DNA of 64,000 bases, taken from positions 24,969-88,968 of the forward strand of contig KE546966.1 of NCBI GenBank assembly GCA_000442125.1, read 5' to 3'. How positions within the stretch are numbered: the first letter of the stretch is position 1; every line of letters starts with the position of its first letter. A program made the position numbers and the translations under genes. The stretch is from Opeltia flavorubescens (lineage: Eukaryota > Ascomycota > Lecanoromycetes > Teloschistales > Teloschistaceae). The notes beneath the pieces were generated by a model that ran no database searches, had not been told where the DNA came from, and worked only from the letters and a program-made list of their open reading frames with translations. Shown in pieces: positions 14,301 through 28,429 of the stretch.

Positions 14301-17300
14301 CTTTATAATTAATAGACTCTATTAATAATTAATAATTTTCTACTAAACCGCTATAAATTACTAGTTTTTTATTATTAATTAGCGTCCCTCGAATTCCTTA
14401 GATTATTTATAGTAATTCGCCTTTTTACTTTTATAATATCCAGACTTAAATACGGTATATTTAATATTAGATATTTTTTTATATAATTATAGCTCGGAAT
14501 ATCTAAATATCGCTAGGCTAAATCTATATTTATTTTATAAATCGATCTTTTTTTAATAAAAGTAATATAGCGGTTAATATTATAATAAAGACTTAAACCT
14601 AGTTTAATTCTTTTAATTCCTATAATTAAAACCGAAAATCTAGTTAATTATTTAATACTATATAATATTTATTAATAATAATCCGGTCTAGTTATTTCTA
14701 TCTTTAAATATAATTAATAAATTAAATAAAATTATTACTATAAATAGACTAAAGCGTGATTAATATAATCCTAGTATTATCTAATAGACTCTATCGGTTC
14801 TATTCCCTATATTTAATATTCATTTCCTAATATTATCGATATAAATCTTATTATAATATAACTAATAGAATTATTATTTAAATAAATCGATTAGTAATTT
14901 ATTTATCGAAATTTAATAGAATTTTAATTTATAATACTAATTCCTTTTTTACTATAAAACGCTGGTAATATAAATAATAAACTCTTCCCCCTTCTAGTAG
15001 GTATAATAGCTAATATACGCTTTTAACCGGCTAGAATAGATTTTATAATACGCTTTTAGGACTTTTAGAACTCCGCCTATTTATTTTATATTATTTTCTA
15101 TAATTTTATATCTATATTAATAGTTTATAATCGTTAATATCGTTTATAACGTCTATTTTTAATATTTACTTCTTATTCTACTAGTTTACGCTTCTTTTTA
15201 TTTTTCTTTAGAATCTAGAACCCTAATAAACGATACTAGTTCTTACTAGCTTTTCGGAATTTCTACTATATTCCCTTTATTATTCTATCTTACTTTTAGA
15301 TATTACGCGTATATATAAAGCCTGTAATATATATACCGTATCCCGCCTATATATCCTCGATTTTATTTTTTTAGATTTTATCGTTTTAATCTTTTTTATT
15401 ATACTTTATTCGTTTTTCGCTTTTATATAGATATTTTTAGCTAATAGCGATACTAATATCTCGCTATAGCCGTAATATTAAATCTTTCCTTAACGCTTCT
15501 TTACTAGCCTTTTTTATCTTTTAATTTATCCGTACTAGCGTCTATTTATATTTATAGATATCGGTATATTATAACTTCTATTACTATTAATATTATCCTC
15601 TATTATAGATTTCTTATAAAATATTTTATACCGGTTGTATTAACTATATATTCTATATTATTAAAGTACCTACCTTATACGGTAAAAAGCGATAAATAAC
15701 TTTTATATCGCTATTAATATTATATCCTTTATAATAACGTGTAACTAACTTTATTTAGCTATTTTACGGGATATTACTACCGAACCCTCTACTAATAAAT
15801 ATATTATAGCCTTAACCTTTTTTAGAACTTTATTTATATATATTTAAAAACTCGGGTCTACGGGCGTTCTAACCCTATATCTATTATACTAATATTGCTA
15901 GTAATTTATAGTATCGATCGACTAATTTATACTATTCTCGGCTTTTATATAGACTAATAATATTACCGTATTATTATAGGATACCTAATATAATTAAACG
16001 ATTAATTAATTATATCTAATTATTTACTAATTATAAATTTCGTTTATTCTAAATAAAATTATACCTAATATCTTTTTAGGTAGAATTATCCCGTAACTAA
16101 TATTATAAAATATTAGGGAAATCCTTTTTAGATATATATAGAACCTTCTCTAACGTTTAATAGGTTTTAAATACTAAATTATATATTATACTTCGTAACT
16201 AGTTTATATTAAACTCGAATTCTTTATATCGAATCTAATTTTTTATTTAATCGATATTACCGAATACAGTACTAGTCCTAGTAATCTTTATACTATAGTT
16301 ATAGCGATTAAAAATCTATTATATCGCTTTTTAGCTCCTTTAAATTATAACCTTATTTATTAATTTAGTTACTAGACTTAATAGATTAGGTTCTTCCTTT
16401 TTAATATATTTATAATTTTTATTTACGCGTTAATATACTATTTAAATTATTATAAACCGCGTTATTTTAATAATTTAGGATATAATAAAAGAATATTAAT
16501 TAATCTTATATTATCCTTCGGGCTTAACTACTAAAACCGCTATAGTATATATTATAGGTAATTTATATTTATAACCTCGGTATTTTTATACTAATAATAT
16601 TAGGTAAAATTATAAATAGGTAACTTATAACTTTTATAATCGAATTAATTTAGTTTAATTTAATACTACGCTACTATTACTAGTATTACCGGCGGGGTTA
16701 CTACTACTACTACTATTATTATCTAACCGATTTCTACCTTTACACCGGATCCGTCGAGTATAAATCTACCGGGTTTTCTAAATAATAACTTTAAATTTTA
16801 TTTCTTCCTATTTTTAAAATATATAAATAGGCCTTTTATTCTTTTAAGCCCGAGTACGGATAAAAAATACGAGAATCTGCTTCTATAGCCGGGTATAATT
16901 TTTTAGTACCTCGGGGTCTATATATAATTATAAGGGACGATATTTGGTTTATTTAGCTTTATTATATACGACTTTAATATATAAAAAGTACCTAGTTTAT
17001 TTTTTAACTATCTACTAATAATATAAAAGTATATTATTTATAGTATTTTATATAATATTTACTAGCGGTTTTTTTTTTATATCCGGAGTCTTAATTAAAT
17101 CTATTAATTTTTACCGGTTTAATTCTTAAAAATATTTAGGCTACTTTATTATTTCTAGTTATAGTACGAACTCGGTACCTTCTTAACGGTTTTTAATTCC
17201 TATTTTTATTCTCCGCTCTAACGCCTATTGTATATTCCGAACCCGTTACCTAATTATTATTATTATATTAGTAGGTATAAATTTATTAGTTTTATTAATA

Positions 17301-17950
17301 GCCGATATTAATAAATTAATATAGAAATAATTACTACCTCGCGATAATAGGAATATCTACTAGTATTTAACCCGAGCCTAAAAATTATAATAGGACTCTT
17401 ATACTCTATATTTAGAACGTATTTATAATTTAAAATATTCTCGAGCGTAATAGTTCTTTAAAATACCTACTACTAGTAATATAAAATAATAGGTAGGTTT
17501 AATTATATAAGTCTATATATTATAATATACCTTTAGCTTCGGAATAAATTTATCTAGCTTTTAAATCACTTTAAAATCTATAGGATTTTAAATAATCGAT
17601 ATTGCTTTTATCTCGCGTTTAATTCTTAAAGCTTTCTTATTAGGAACTTTATAATAATACCTTTTTAGATACCCTATTATATTACTAGGCCAAATAGTAT
17701 ACTTATATATTTTATAGAATACGACTCGCTATTAAAACGATATAGTAAAGAATTAATCTATTTTAAAAAGATAGAAATATAAGTAGAGATAAAATTTAAA
17801 TTATAGATATAGCGGGACTATTTTAAAAAATAAAAAATATAGAAATATAAAAAAAAATCGAAACGCTATTTTTACTAGAAGGGTTATATATATAGGTAAA
17901 ACCTAAATTTTAGCGCGCGAAAAAGCGGTTTAGTATTCTTTATTAATATT
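8319..17950. other. RIP-mutated repeat DNA in two grades, elements not identified
   Basis: Between about 8.4 and 12.9 kb the sequence is almost pure A/T with rare CpG. From about 13.0 kb to 17.9 kb it is richer in C and G and lacks mainly CpA and TpG. A short patch at 12,950-13,010 again contains CpA and GC-rich words and may mark an element junction. The 13-17.9 kb part is pyrimidine-rich on the + strand, so any lost coding DNA probably lay on the - strand. I could not name a family with confidence. Confidence 0.6.
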
Positions 17951-18109
17951 CCCTAATAATATTTTCCTACCTTATACCTACTATAACCAGACCTAATAAA
18001 CGAAATCGAAAGAGTACATTTTAATACGCTCGACGAGCTAAATAATTAGAATTATTATTAACCCGAATCCAATCGGTAGAAGCTTTATTATTTAGCCCCC
18101 CCGGTTTTT

Positions 18110-18200
18110 TATAATTTAGCCTCCCGGCCACCCGGCAGCCCTATAGAGCGCTTACCCAAATTTTATAATTTAGCCCTTAATTATAAGTATATATAGGATA
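18110..18200 (+). repeat. Dispersed repeat, copy 1 (partner at 39.6 kb)
   Basis: Contains CCACCCGGCAGCCCTATAGA, then AAATTTTATAATTTAGCC and a TATATATAGGATA word. The same series of words recurs in the same orientation at about 39,600-39,685 with RIP-type differences. The word TTTTATAATTTAGCC also repeats locally. This may be the end of a mobile element or its terminal repeat. Confidence 0.7.
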
Positions 18201-19150
18201 GACTAATACGTTATTTATTAACCTTATCGACTATAATTAAAGAATACCAAGAGTTATTATCAGCGATAAAGATCCCAAGTTTATATTAAGCTTCTAGCGA
18301 GCGATTTTTATAAAAATAAATACCAAGCTCCTAATATCTACGGCCTATTATTCTTAAATAAACGGGCAGTCCGAGCGTATAAACCAGACTATCGAAATTG
18401 CGCTACGCTTTTATATACACGCAAATCTAAAGGATAACTTTATATCCGCCCTACTATTTATTTAAGCTACTATAAATAATATCAGGAACGCTACTACTAG
18501 TATAGTACCGAACGAAATAATCTTCGGATTCTATACCAATAACTCTCTAATACTACTATTAGATTTTCTACCGAAAAACTACAACAGGCTTTAATAACTC
18601 AAACGAGAACAAGTAAAAGAAGCAGTCGCGTGGGCGAATACTATAGTTAAATATCGCTATAACTCCCGATATATTCCAATAAATCTAGCAGTTAGTTTAA
18701 AAATCTACCTTTAATTATTTTACGGCTATACTATCCCTAGCCTCGATAATAAGAAACTCTCCTAATAACAAGTAGGCCCCTTTTCGATTAAAAGGAAAAT
18801 CGGGAATCTTGCCTATAAGCTAGATCTACTATTAATTATAACTATCCACCCCGTTATTTTAGTAGTATAGCTTGAACCCGCTCTAGCAAATAATTCTTAC
18901 AGACGTATACTATAGACCGAACCTCCGCCCGTCTATATTAAAGGTTCGGAGGATATAGCACCTTACTATAAAATAGATAGGATAGTCGGGAAAAGGCGTC
19001 AAACTAATAGAAATATCCAGTACTATATTAAATAGAAAGGGTATAGTGTAGAATATAATATATAGTATTATATACGATATTTAAACAACGCGACGGACGC
19101 TATTACCGACTATAAAAGGTTATAGGATACCAGACCTATACGATAACAAC
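18200..19150 (+). mobile_element. Ty3/Gypsy chromovirus fossil, integrase and chromodomain part
   Basis: A degraded fragment of a Ty3/Gypsy element on the + strand. Conceptual translation near 18,250-18,600 shows the typical end of the integrase core (an ISDKDPKF-like block, then NGQSERINQT), and 18,945-19,130 shows a chromodomain-like block containing YYIK and a KGY word. Chromoviruses carry a chromodomain at the integrase C-terminus, so the order fits the family. The element is broken in many places and only its 3' part is recognisable; reverse transcriptase was not found upstream. It is RIP-mutated but keeps CpA on this strand, so its mutation history differs from its surroundings. Confidence 0.85.
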
Positions 19151-20830
19151 GTCGTCGTATAGTACAACGTCAGCTAGCGGACGATTAGGCTCTAGAAATA
19201 GCAGAAAACCAAACCCAAGATCCTCTACCACAGTAGAAAGCTCCTCGGCTATAGCAAATTCATTAATTTCAACACGAATTTCTACCAGTACTGCAATAAC
19301 TTCACGAAGGGAACCGGCAATTCCTCAACGTTTTTATTTAACGCCAAAACTAAATCGGTTAAAGTTTACCTCTTATCTAATATTACTTTTATTCTTACAA
19401 CTACGTACTTTTATTACAATTTACACTTTATTATAGAATATATTACTCCAAATATTTTTATATTACAATTTATTACTTTATATTTATTTACTCCCAATAT
19501 TTATAATATTTACTAGCGAAATATTATAGCTATCAAGCCTTATTTTAATTAAGTAAAACTTTTATCTTTTTATTACAAACGCTACCAAACCCTAATATAA
19601 TAGATAACGATGCAAACCTTTTAGCTAAAGTATATACTAGTAGAGCTAGAAATAAAGCAAAAACTACTAATCGCTTAAAATATAAAAATTCCGAGACGCC
19701 TTCGTTAAGAGCGTTGCCAGCAGTACCAGCTAAAAAGAAAGCTAAAACTAATATACTTGCTACAAATACAATCGATATCTAAAAGCTTTTAAGCCGATTT
19801 ATTCTCTAATAGCCTTATATTGGTTTTATTAAACTTCCCCTTACCGTTATTAGAGATAATAAGTCTTATACTATTAACTTCGCCTATAATAAAAGTACTA
19901 CGGTTATAAACTTCTAGACCGACGTTTAAGACGGTTTTATAACTTTAAATAAGAATATATCTTATAAAACCTAGGGAACCGAGTTTAATAATAAGCTAGA
20001 AGAGTTGGCTTTAGGAGCGTGCCCTATTTTATTCTCTAGACTAATAGATCTACTAGAAGATCTACGCGAGTAGCAGTTAAATATTAAAATAGCTACTATA
20101 AAGCGAGCCTTCGGATTTTTTTTTACTAGCGTTGAGTCCTATATTAAAAAACTAAAAGTTAAATCGGTCGACAACGCTATAAACGTTACAAAAGGAACTT
20201 TACCCGAGCTAGTAGCTATTATACCCGAGACTTCTATTACTATAAAATAATATACTTCGTATATAAAGCTTTTTTAGTAAAATAACCTAATTACTATTAA
20301 AATATTTCGACGCGAGATACAGGTAGGATACTTTATAGTACTAGAGCTAGTAAAATAAATCTAATAGGATTGTATTACGGCCTACACTTACTAATAGAAT
20401 ACTATATACTATACCGAGGGAAAACTATTCCTAGCCTGCTTCGTTAAAGCAGCGGCGCCTAATATATACTATTATATATACAAAGAATATTCAGGCTATA
20501 AAAACGCGAAGAATAATATTCTATAGGAGATTTAGCAGTTAAAGGTTACCAAGATTTCCGAGGAAAAGAAAGCGAATCTTCGTGCTATTATCTATTATAA
20601 GCTAATAGCGGATTTTAAAAAAGAGATCGCAGCGGAAATACTAGAATAGCGGAAGTCCGCTATAATAGATAATATCCGTACGGAGATCCGTTATAAGGAA
20701 CGATATAAAATAGAATTAGAAATAGCGGAGTTCAAGAGTTCTCTCCTACTAGAACGGAAGTCGCCTAGCAAGTCACCCAAGATAACAGGTGGCAGATGCC
20801 TGCCAGAAGTACTAGTTAGTTAGTATAAAT
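19150..20830 (+). other. Less mutated tract with decayed coding-like DNA, unrecognised
   Basis: Follows the Gypsy fossil and is unusually mild in RIP. CpA is still frequent to about 19.9 kb, and the tract near 20.5-20.8 kb has codon-like phasing with charged (Lys/Glu-rich) composition on the + strand. It may belong to the same element or to a second one. No family was recognised and no frame of 60 codons is open. Confidence 0.45.
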
Positions 20831-22740
20831 AGGCTATTTATTATATAATAGAATAATAATACTTTTAATATATATACAATACTTTTGTATTCGCTTATTA
20901 AAAAGCTTACTGGAGTTTAATAACTAATTTAACGCGAAAGTTAAGTATAATTTATTTATATATTTTAAACTAGCTTTTTTATATTTTATAAAACTTTTTT
21001 TTTTTTAAATATCGAATATCTTTTTAAAATAGCTTCTAATGTTATATTATCTAATAAATAAATAGTAGTAATTATAGATTTAAATAAACCGACTTAACTT
21101 ATAATTTATATAATAATAGATTAAATCGCTACTATAAAATTATTTATTTAGCGATAAAGAATTAAAGGAAATCGATAAATTCGTAGAAAAAGATTAATAA
21201 AAATTTTAAAAGTTTTATAAATAAAGTAATTAAATAAATATTTATAAAATTATATAATAATAATCTATTCTATTAAAAATAATTAATTTTACTATTTAAT
21301 AAATTATTTAAAATCGGTAGTTAATTATATAACTATAAAATAGGATCTTGCTAAAAACCTATAAAGGAAAAAATATTTATAGCCCTCGGAAATTAATTTA
21401 AAAAAAAAAAATAAATAAAAGCCTATTACGAATATATCTATTCTAGTTGCTACAGTTCTTTCTTAATGCTAATAGAAGTAGATAAAAAAGATAAGCCGAA
21501 AAAAAAAGTTTAAGAATTAGTAAAAAAGAAAACGAATATATTATTAACGGGAATTTATTAGAAATAACCTTTTTTTAAAAAAATAATAAGAGCGTTTATT
21601 AAAAAATTAAATATTATAGCTATAGAATATAATTTAGTATTATAATAATAAAAAATTAAATAAATAAAAAAGCGTTAATTTTCCGAATATCGGTTAAATT
21701 AAAAAAGTTAAATATAGTTAAATAAATATCGGATATTTTAATATATAGGTATTATTAGTATATATAGATTTAATATTATATAAAATCTATAATATTTCCT
21801 TTTTAATCTTTATTAGGCGAATAATATTATATACTATATATAATATCTCTCGCGGAAACTCGGAATATAAACGTTATAGTATATATTCGAATTATATAAA
21901 TTTTAAATATATTTTTTAAAATTTATAAACTGGCTTTTATTTATTATTAAATTTTTTATACTATATAACGGATCTTTATTTAAAATATATATAGATCGTT
22001 TTAGTTTAAATATAAAATAATAGTATATAAAATTTACTAATCTTTAACACTATTATTTTTTAATAATTACTTTCGATTTTTTTTTATTATAGATAAAGTA
22101 TTTAATAAATATTAAATTAAATTTAATAAAAAAAGAAACTATAACTAGTATAATTATATTCGACGCTGGATTCTATAATTTAGGCTAATTAAGTATTAAT
22201 AATATTTATTTTATTTACGCTCGAATATTTTAATTAAGTAGTATTTAAAGGTATTAGCTCGAAATATAATTTATATATATTAAAATAATATTATTATAAA
22301 TCGTTTTATTCTATAATTTTTTTTTTTTTTATATTATAGAAGTCTTTTAGAATTTAAATTCGTACTAGTTTTAATTAACCGGCGTCTATTATTATACAAA
22401 ACAAACTCTTTATAGTAAAAAGCGTCGCGGATTTTTTAAATAGAGATACCTATTTTTTACTAGCGTACGGGCTAAATAATTTATCGATATTTTTATTATT
22501 TAAAAGTTCCTTTTAATTAATTAATAATAATTATTTATTATTATTATCTATCTAGTAATCTACTACCGATTTTACCTTTTTATCTATTTTATATTACTCG
22601 TATTTTTATAAATAAATAAAGTATATATATTTAAACTTTAAACTATATCTACTAGTAAATATAAAGTTATTTTTTTAACTACTTTCTTTTCCTTTAACTA
22701 AAAGGATATTCTTAACTATTTAGTCGGGAGAGATTATCTA
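20831..22740. other. RIP-mutated DNA, nothing recognised
   Basis: AT-rich sequence with few CpA and TpG. I see no open frame, tandem array or domain match here. Confidence 0.55.
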
Positions 22741-22741
22741 G

Positions 22742-22990
22742 TATTTTAGTTTTACTTTTAATATTTTTAGCGTATTAATTCGGGTTATTATTTAGTTAAA
22801 AAAAGCTACTTATTATTTTAATTTTATTTTTAACGCTTTTAATATATTAATTCGGGCTATTACTTAATTAAAGGAAGTTGTTTATTATTTTAGCTTTATT
22901 TTTAACGTTTTTAATATATTAATTCGGGCTATCGTTTAATTAAAAGAGGCTGCCTATTATTTTAACTTTACCTTTAGCGTTTTTAGCGTG
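22742..22990. repeat. 72-bp tandem repeat, about 3.4 copies
   Basis: The word ATTCGGG recurs at 22,778, 22,850 and 22,922, exactly 72 bp apart. It lies within a longer unit that begins with ATTTTAGTTTTA-like sequence and ends with a GGCTGCCTATT-like word. A partial fourth unit ends near 22,990. A looser set of roughly 80-bp units with GGATTAGTTTAATAGATAGC-like words continues to about 23,370. Confidence 0.75.
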
Positions 22991-23227
22991 GCGATTTAAA
23001 GATACAAAAAAAATATTAACTGGTCTTTATACTTATTATTAGAGTAGTTTATTAACCCGCGGAATAGAACTAATTTTATAGATAGCGGCTAATCTATTTT
23101 TCCGTAGCTAACGGTATTTATAATTATAATAAAAGGGATTAGTTTAATTTATAATAGCTAGTTTAATTTAATATAACTATCGGGGATTATTAAATAGATA
23201 AATAGGATTAGTTTTATAAATAGCAGC

Positions 23228-23228
23228 N
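23228..23228. other. Ambiguous base in the assembly
   Basis: A single N lies inside the imperfect repeats at 23.1-23.37 kb. It marks an unresolved call, probably caused by the repetitive context. Confidence 0.95.
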
Positions 23229-23370
23229 GGTTTGATATAATCTAATTATAAAGGTCTACTAATTGGGTAAATAGGATTAATTAAATAGATAAAAACTGGT
23301 TTATTTTTTTATAACTATTCCGCTCTATTAAATTAACAAAAGAGATTAATTTAATAGATAACGGCTATTT

Positions 23371-25900
23371 TTTTAGATCTTTTCGATTATTATAATTATC
23401 TACTAGATTAGTAAATATAAATAGCTTAAAAATTAGTAATTTATTTTTCCTTTCGCTTTTAAAGTATTTATTCGGATTTATAATATAATATAAATCGGTA
23501 TCGTTTAATATTATAATATTAGAACGTTTTTAATACGATCGACTTCTATATTCGATAATATTTATTATTAAAAGGTTAAAATCCTTATTATTACTATCGT
23601 TATCGGCTACTAATAATATAATAATAGTACTTTTAAAAAAAAATTAAAGATATTTAAAAAAAGTATACGGGCTTATTAAAGTATAAAAAGATAATATTTT
23701 TACTAATAATACCGGTCGCGGTAATAGCTTTAAATATCGAATCTAATAGCCGGCTAAAATTTTTTACTAATTTTTATATAGTATTATTATTCGCGTTTAT
23801 TTCGGAAAAATAATATTTATTCTATAATTACCTTATAAATTTAATGTTTAAATAAATAAAACCTAGCTTTTTACAGTTAATATAAATTTAGGTCTTATTT
23901 TATCTTTTTATAAAATAAAATTATATTTCGTCTAAAAGTATAGGAAATATCTCCTAGTATAAAAGGCAGTCCTATTTTTTCTATTCTAGACCCCTTATAC
24001 TGGATTTTATTAGAAATTTTTTTAGAAGGTTATTTACCGTTAAATATTAATTTTTTTTTAATTTTTAGGCTTTAAAAGGCCTTTAAAATTATTAATATCC
24101 GAAAATATCTATTACTTTAACGGGTTTTAGAAAAAATTATAGAATATTTTTATAATTTCCTTTAGATATATAGTTATTATTGGTTTTTTAAAAAGATATA
24201 TAAAGGCTTACTATAAATAATAAAAGTTATAGGCTAAAAATATAAAAAAACGTCTAGGTTAGGACTAAAACTTCGCTTAAAACTTAAATTTTTAGAGTTT
24301 TTAATCTATTAAAAATAGGGAAAAACAATACGCTAAAAAATACGCTTTAAAAATTATAAAAATTTATTTTAATATTTTTATATATATTTTATTTACTCGG
24401 GTTTTAATTAATTTTATATATATTAATTAGCGCGATAACGAATATTATAATAACCCGAATAGAATTATAATTAAATAGAATTATAATTATTAAAGGAGTT
24501 TATTACAGCTATTTATTATAAATAATAGATTATTTCTTTTTAATAACTATCTATAAATATTTTTACTTTATTATAAATAGCTTTTCTTTTATTTTAGATT
24601 TTAATATCCCCTTTTTAATATAGATTAATTAACGGGTAGAAAATAATATATTACTATTAAACTTAAATTTTACTTTATAAATAGTTTAAAATAAACTATT
24701 TTTTTTAAAATCGGCTTTTACGCGTATACTAATAACTTACTCTTTAAGACGAGTTTATTTAACTTTTTTTTATAGAATATTTAGAGTCGCTAGTTTAACT
24801 GCTACTACTTCAATTTAATAAGGAAGAAAGCTATATAAATATATTAGACCTATTATAATTTATCGGCTCTATTAGCTACTTTAAAATATTAAAACTAAAT
24901 CTTTCTAGTACTCGAGATTGCGATAATTCTATAGTACTGCCGTTTAATTCGCTAGCTGATTTTAATAATTAAAATAAATTATTATTAGTAATTTCGCTAT
25001 TAGAGAGCTTTTAAATTTTCGTTTATAATTTTTAGCTAAATAGTTTTAAAAATATAAATAAAGGGGTTATACCCTAATAAACGTTTTTATAAAAATTTAA
25101 AATTTTATTATTATTAGATTAATATTAATAAAAGGATTTTAAAGAATTATTTCTATTATTAAAAATAATTATTCGAATTTTTAATAAATTATTTTTATTA
25201 AAAATATTTTTTATAAAATAGTTATAGATTTTTAAATTTTTAGTACTTTAAATCGTTTATACTACTAGGAATACTTATTTTTATTATCGCCTTTTAATTA
25301 TTAAAAGCTATTATAGCAGTAAAAGTAGTTTATAAAAGATAATTAAATAGTTAAATAGTTTAACTATATTATAAATAAATAGTAAAAAAGTAGAAAAAAA
25401 AAAAATAGTTATAACTTTCGATATAAATATTAAACCTAAATATAGATATTAAACTAGAATTAGGAAAACTAAATTATTAAACTTAATAAAAGTATTAGTA
25501 AATAATATAAATAAAAATATTAATAAATTAATTATTTTAGATATTTTTTTTATTAAAACCCGAAAATCGGGCTTTAATAAAATACTAGATTCTAATAGGA
25601 TAATAAATTTATAATATATAAAAAAATTACGGCCTAGTTTTTCGTATTAAACTACTAAGAATTTACAATTCGATCTTTTACGTTAAGCTTTTAATAGAAC
25701 CGGAAAATCCGGTTCTACTCTATTATATAATTTATATAATTAATAAAACTCTTTTAAAAGTTAATTTATAAATATTTTAAAGTATTTAAATACTTTAATA
25801 TAAGTATTAAAGTTAGCTAAAGCCTATAGTTACTTTAATAGATAAATATATAAATATTTTATTTATATTTAATACCTATACTTTTTATTATTACGGAAGT
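23371..25900. other. RIP-mutated DNA, nothing recognised
   Basis: AT-rich, depleted of CpA and TpG, and without open frames. Part of it may belong to elements that continue to the right, but I could not define ends. Confidence 0.55.
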
Positions 25901-28119
25901 TTTTAATTATTATATTTAAAATCGCGTATAATCTATTTTTATTTAACGCGAGTTACCGGTATAAAAATTCTATTATAGAAAATTCTATCTAATATACCTT
26001 TTTATACGGCTAAAGTTATTATATTAGATATTTAAGATCTTTATAGCTTTACGGATTATCTATACCGAATTTAATCGACTTTTATTATTAAAATATTAGA
26101 TTTATAGACTAGTTATAAAAGTTTTTTTTAGAAACCTACTATATCTTTATATTTTTATTATAACCGCTACTTTTAAGCTCGAGATTAGGTATAAAATTAG
26201 TAAAGTAATATATAATAGATATAGAGGATATACTAGTCTATAGAATATAACCTACTATATATATTAAACGTGGATTATTATTAAATAGATAAAAGGTTTA
26301 AATATTGATAAAAGAATTTTATAGGTTAATAGCTAATTAAACGCGTATAAGAGGCTATTTATATTAAATATCCTAATATTAATTATTTAAGTCGTTCGAG
26401 TCGTTTAAACTTTAAAATTTTTAATAAAGTATTTTTCTATTTTATTATTTAATATTAAATATTCCTATTAATTTTCTGATCGGGTATAGACTATTCCTAA
26501 ATTAAATATATAATAGCTTGTAACCGTTTAAGTATACGGGAGTTTTATATAGAATTTTCCTCTTACTATTAATAGATATTATTAGAATCTAATAAATTTT
26601 AGTCTAGCGGTAAATTTCTATACGAATCTTTTTTTATAGAATTTTCCTATTATTATTTTTTAATATAAGGTAGAATATACAATTAAATAGCCTTTAAAGG
26701 CTAATATAATAGATAATAAAAAGCGGTAGCTTATTAATCTAAAAATAATATCGATATTTTCGTTTAATAAAGATATAAAGTTTGAAATCGAAAATTAAAT
26801 TATCTAGTAAATACGATAGTATAAATAATATAATAATCGATATAATAGAAATATAAACGTAGGATAACTATAAAAAAATTTAAGATATAGAAGATAAAAA
26901 ATAGTTAGTTAGGTTAAAATATAATAATTTAAAAGCGGGAAGATTATAATAACTATTTACGCGTTAAATAGTAATAATTATCCTACTAGTTTTATTTTAG
27001 CTTCGCGTTTAGGCAGAAACCTTTCTACCTAGTAATAAGAGCTAGCGCGTTTTCGCGTTATTTATTAATAACGAGTAGTCTAGTATAAAATATACTAGAA
27101 CTTTTCTAATTTTACTATACTCGGCTGCTTTTATATAATCTATTTTATAGCTTTAAACTAAAGTTTTTATATATTACTTTATTATTAAACGGCCGTATTT
27201 AATTATTTTTTTTTTTTCTAAAATAAATTGCGCGTAATATCTATAAATACTTTAAATCGCGGTATAATATAGTTTAAAATTAAAAAAAAGGTTAAAAGCT
27301 TATCGGAACTTAAATATAGCCGTTTTCTAATCGATAATTTTAGAATATAAATTCCCGCTATAATTAAAAACTCTTTCTACAAAATAGTATAGTATTAGAG
27401 ATACTTATATATTTAATAGAAAGCCGAGATTATTTTATATATATATTTTAAAAAATTAGTCGGTTTTCCGAATTAAAAAATTATTCTAGTTAAAATATTG
27501 GAAGCGAACTAAATAATATTTAATTATAAAATATTATAAATCGAAAAGCTTTTATAAAGATTTAAAAACTGGATTTAGCTTTAGAAAAACTAATAGATTA
27601 TTTTTATTAGAAAATATAAATAGTATACTAATATATTTAATAAAATAAATTTTTAAGTTTATCGAATTTAAAAAACGGGGTTATTAAAAATAATAAAGCG
27701 TTTATACGCGAAAAACTAAATATTTTAGTAATATTTTACCGAAAAACTATATATATTTTATAATAGAGAGATTAATATTATAGTCTAGAATAATTTAATT
27801 AGAGTAAAAAATAAAAAAAAAAATATTATTAAAAATATATCTATATTTATATAAATTAAATTTTAATACTAAATATAGTAAAAATATTAATTGTTTTTTA
27901 AAAATAAATTATTAGTATTATAAGCGGATATAATAAAAAATAAATCGAATATAATTAATATATTATTAGTCGAATAGTTATTATTTTTATTTACTTTTTA
28001 ATCGGAATATAATTAATAAATAAATTAATTAAAATATAAGTATTATAATTAAAATTGATTTCCGATTTAACTCGGCCGGAACTTTCGGTTTAATTTAGCC
28101 GGAAATCTCGGCTTAATAA

Positions 28120-28370
28120 AAACTATATTATTATTATCGAAAAATTATTATTATCGAGAAATTACTATTATTAAAAAATTATTATTATCGAGAAATTACT
28201 ACTCTCGAGAAATTACTATTTTCGAGAAATTATTATTTCTAAGAAATTACTACTACTAAAAAATTATAATTACTAATTTATTATTTTTACCGAATTATTA
28301 TTATTACTAATTTATTATTATTATCGATTTATTATTATTACTAATTTATTACTATTACCGACTTTATATT
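28120..28370. repeat. 18-bp simple array with ATTATTATCGAGAAATTA-like units
   Basis: Repeated words such as ATTATTATCGAGAAATTA, drifting to ACTAATTTATTATTATTA towards the right, give a low-complexity tract of about 250 bp inside the left long direct repeat. Confidence 0.7.
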
Positions 28371-28429
28371 TTTATTTAACTATTAAGATAGAAAGTATAA
28401 AAAAATATAATATTATATAGATTTTAGTT

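Noticed and set aside
13000-17900. Possible - strand LINE or other retroelement coding region
   Set aside because: Strand bias suggests lost coding DNA on the - strand, but I could not find a diagnostic reverse transcriptase or nuclease block.
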